NCBI GenBank assembly: GCA_007844125.1
Contig: CM017563.1
Location: forward strand, 26,628,694-26,692,693
Length of the DNA: 64,000 nucleotides
Origin: Sinonovacula constricta
Taxonomy: Eukaryota; Mollusca; Bivalvia; Cardiida; Solecurtidae
Direction: 5' to 3'
Position numbers and translations under genes: made by a program. A model generated the notes under the pieces. It was given only the letters and a program-made list of their open reading frames with translations, did no database searches and was not told the DNA's origin. This document shows, piece after piece, positions 61,895-64,000 of this stretch; position 1 is the stretch's first letter, and each line of letters starts with the position of its first letter.

Positions 61895-63340
61895 CGCGGA
61901 TATGAATCGTAGATACGGATATGAACGCAAAAAAAACAACAACAACATTATTTACACCCATTTTTGTTATATTTATGTCTTTTCAGTAACATTAATGTAT
62001 TTTCTTTAAATAAAATTAATAAACATTAGGTATTCTCGTATTAATTATGATTGTGATTGATGTAAAAAAAAAATCGACATATGAGAATTCATATCAGTGG
62101 ACATACAGGGTACGGATAGGAACATTAAAATGCATCTGCAGCATTGTTTGTGTTATTTCAGTTAATATTTACGAAATGTAATTAATTTCATTACTTTACC
62201 TCCTTTTAAAGAAGTATACCTTTTGTACACATTTGCTGTTAATGAATATTTCCGATGCCGCACGGAAATTCATATCCGTGGACATACAGGGTACGGATAT
62301 GAACGTAAAAAGCAATATCCTTACCTGTATTTTTGTATTTTTATGGCAATATTTTTAAAAAATTAATTTAACCAATTTTATGAAATTCTATGGATCTTTA
62401 CAGAATTGTCTTGATTTACATAAACCCATAGCCGCGCCTGAGTTCATATCCGTAGACATACGGGGTACGGGTATGAAGGTAAAAACATTATAATACACCC
62501 ATGTATGTGACATTTATGTGTTTTCTAGAAAATGATTTTTTTTGTCTATAACTAAAATAATGCAACTTTGTTTGGCATAACATACAATCGTGGTTGATTA
62601 AACGAACATTGTTATGTGGTAATTCATAACTCATAATTCAGGGTACGGATATGAACAATAAGATTTCAATCTACAGCACTTTTGATATTTCTGTTAAATG
62701 TAAAGAAATATAACTAGTTTTAGTGTTTTTTACATCCTTTGATAGAGTTTCTTTAACACACTTACTAATAATAAATATACTGACAGCCGCACAGACTTTC
62801 ATATCCGTAGCAATACGGGGTACGGATATGAAAATTAAACTCACTATCTTCATCTCTTAATGTTTTTTTTTTTTCTGTACATTTTGCTTTTATATAATTA
62901 TTTTTAATTAAGTCACTTGACCACTTTAAAGAAAATTTACGAGTCTTTACATAATTATTGTTATTAAATATACCCCAAAAGCCACCAGACTTAATATCCG
63001 TAGACATAGAAGGTATGGATATGAACGCAAAAATCATTATTCACACCCATTTATTGTTATATTTATATGTTTCTTGGACATTTTTGCATTCTCTTTCAAT
63101 ACAATAATTTTACTTGGGAATTATCATTTAACATACAACTGCGATTGATTTAATGAAAAAAGCTTTCGGGTAAGCCATATCCGTTTTCTCTCTAGTCTAC
63201 CCGAAGTTCATACCAATGTACATATGGCATGGATGCTTAACACTGAAAATCGTAATCAGCAGCATTGTTTCTGTTCTGTTTACATTGATATTGCAACTTA
63301 ACTACATTTAATTCTCTTAAGGGGTGCGAATATGTACTCA
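61895..63340. repeat. Satellite of about 183-bp monomers with a palindromic box, three-monomer higher-order unit
   Basis: Boxes resembling TTCATATCCGT, about 13 bases, ACGGATATGAA recur at about 62088, 62269, 62443, 62623, 62798, 62991 and 63207, with partial ones near 61898 and 63317. The sequence between boxes falls into three types in order A, B, C, A, B, C, A, B. Type A has ACACCCAT and a GATTGAT-like end; type B has CAGCA and TTCTGTT; type C has TTTACA and CC-CC-AGCC-like words. The A-to-A distance is about 550 bp. Monomer identity is modest, so the array is old. No coding capacity. Confidence 0.8.
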
Positions 63341-63429
63341 GATCAAAGTATGTGATATTTCTGTAATAAGTATGTAATACAGTAGTTCTGGTAAACTGCT
63401 TATGTAGAGTGCCGTTGTCATAAGGTGTT

Positions 63430-63985
63430 TCGCCCTCTTACTCAGAACACCACCGGAATAGTATGGGTGGGTGAAGGGGTCAGTGTCCACCCGGCCAGCC
63501 TGGTATGCCACGCTGTAACCAGAGCCAGCTGGAAGCCCTTTTAGCAGCTTTACCAAGACCACGGACACGGACTGCAGCCTTTGGAGTTTGTCACTTAATG
63601 CCTGGTGCTCCTAGCATGTGCCATGTTGACCGTGATGGAAATCCACGGCAGCCGACCTCCACTGTTTTCCATCCACTGTCTCTGCAGCTGTTTGCCTGGT
63701 CTGCCAATTCCCTTACTTTGTCATCTTCATCTCATGCACTTCCTCTGTTCTTTCTTCCCAGGGCACTGTGAGCTCAACCAGTATCACTCGTTGGGATATC
63801 TTGATCACAGCACAATGTCGGGTCGGAGGTTTGAGTCGGTCACTTCCCCCGGAAACTTGAGCCTCTTTTTAAGGTCTACCAGGAATTCCCAATTATCTAA
63901 TTCTTGAAGGATACTGGTGGGCGTTTGGTTCGACTGTTTCTTAGTCCCTCCTCCCACAAAATTGATAAGGTCCGGACCTTTTTTT
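63430..63985 (-). pseudogene. LINE (non-LTR retrotransposon) reverse-transcriptase ORF, C-terminal remnant
   Basis: Read on the minus strand from about 63985: ILQELDNWEFLVDLKKRLKF and SNLRPDIVL, then after a frame change VILVELTVPWEERTEE, KYRELADQANSCRDSGWKT, VEVGCRGFPSRS, a stop, and AAKRASSWLWLQRG. The ordered blocks SNLRPDIVL, ELTVPWEE, VEVGCRGF and A--AS-WLW-RG are typical of the region after the reverse transcriptase in a widespread group of animal LINEs. Stops and frame changes show it is dead. The upstream catalytic domain, if any, is beyond the window. Confidence 0.75.
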
Positions 63986-64000
63986 ACTCTTTAATCTCTT

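Overview
The window is animal nuclear DNA, AT-rich, with genes split by GT-AG introns. It is most likely from a bivalve mollusc. Four tRNA-headed SINEs, a degenerate dispersed repeat of a kind I associate with bivalves, and a short interspersed motif common in molluscs support this. I cannot name the species from sequence alone.

Two protein-coding genes can be supported. (1) Plus strand, 910-18053: the last eight exons of mitochondrial intermediate peptidase (MIPEP, peptidase family M3), 287 residues plus stop, joined in frame across seven introns. The 5' part lies before the window. (2) Minus strand, 42249 down to 25364: a complete three-exon model for an unrecognised 320-residue protein with four predicted membrane segments.

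Most of the window is repeat. Seven large minisatellite arrays, each with its own unit sequence, cover about 28 kb (roughly 44 per cent): 1236-5445 (42/48 bp), 6478-12535 (20 bp), 14438-16322 (20/23 bp), 26262-27418 (about 30 bp), 28940-33536 (39 bp), 33753-37215 (20/40 bp) and 46758-53730 (24/27 bp). Six lie inside introns of the two genes and account for most of the length of the MIPEP introns they occupy. The seventh lies upstream of gene 2 and has a higher-order unit of about 1.54-1.64 kb. Several smaller tandem arrays and long AT, CT and GT microsatellites are also present.

Five kinds of DNA transposon can be delimited by inverted termini and target duplications: a hAT-like element (21730-23555, 8-bp duplication), a short C/G-tract MITE (24175-24581), a TA-flanked element (37902-40163), a Mutator-like foldback element with a FLYWCH-like remnant (44890-45793, 10-bp duplication), and two opposed copies of a TTAA-flanked element (57868-58799 and 60785-61886). 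Transposase and LINE remnants lie at 60174-60366 and about 63430-63985. Near the right end, 61895-63340 is a satellite with three alternating monomer types of about 183 bp, each starting with the same palindromic box.

I see no operon-like organisation, no CRISPR array and no intact transposase. The two genes show no functional link. The interest here is structural: how many unrelated tandem-repeat families have expanded side by side inside introns, and how they are organised.
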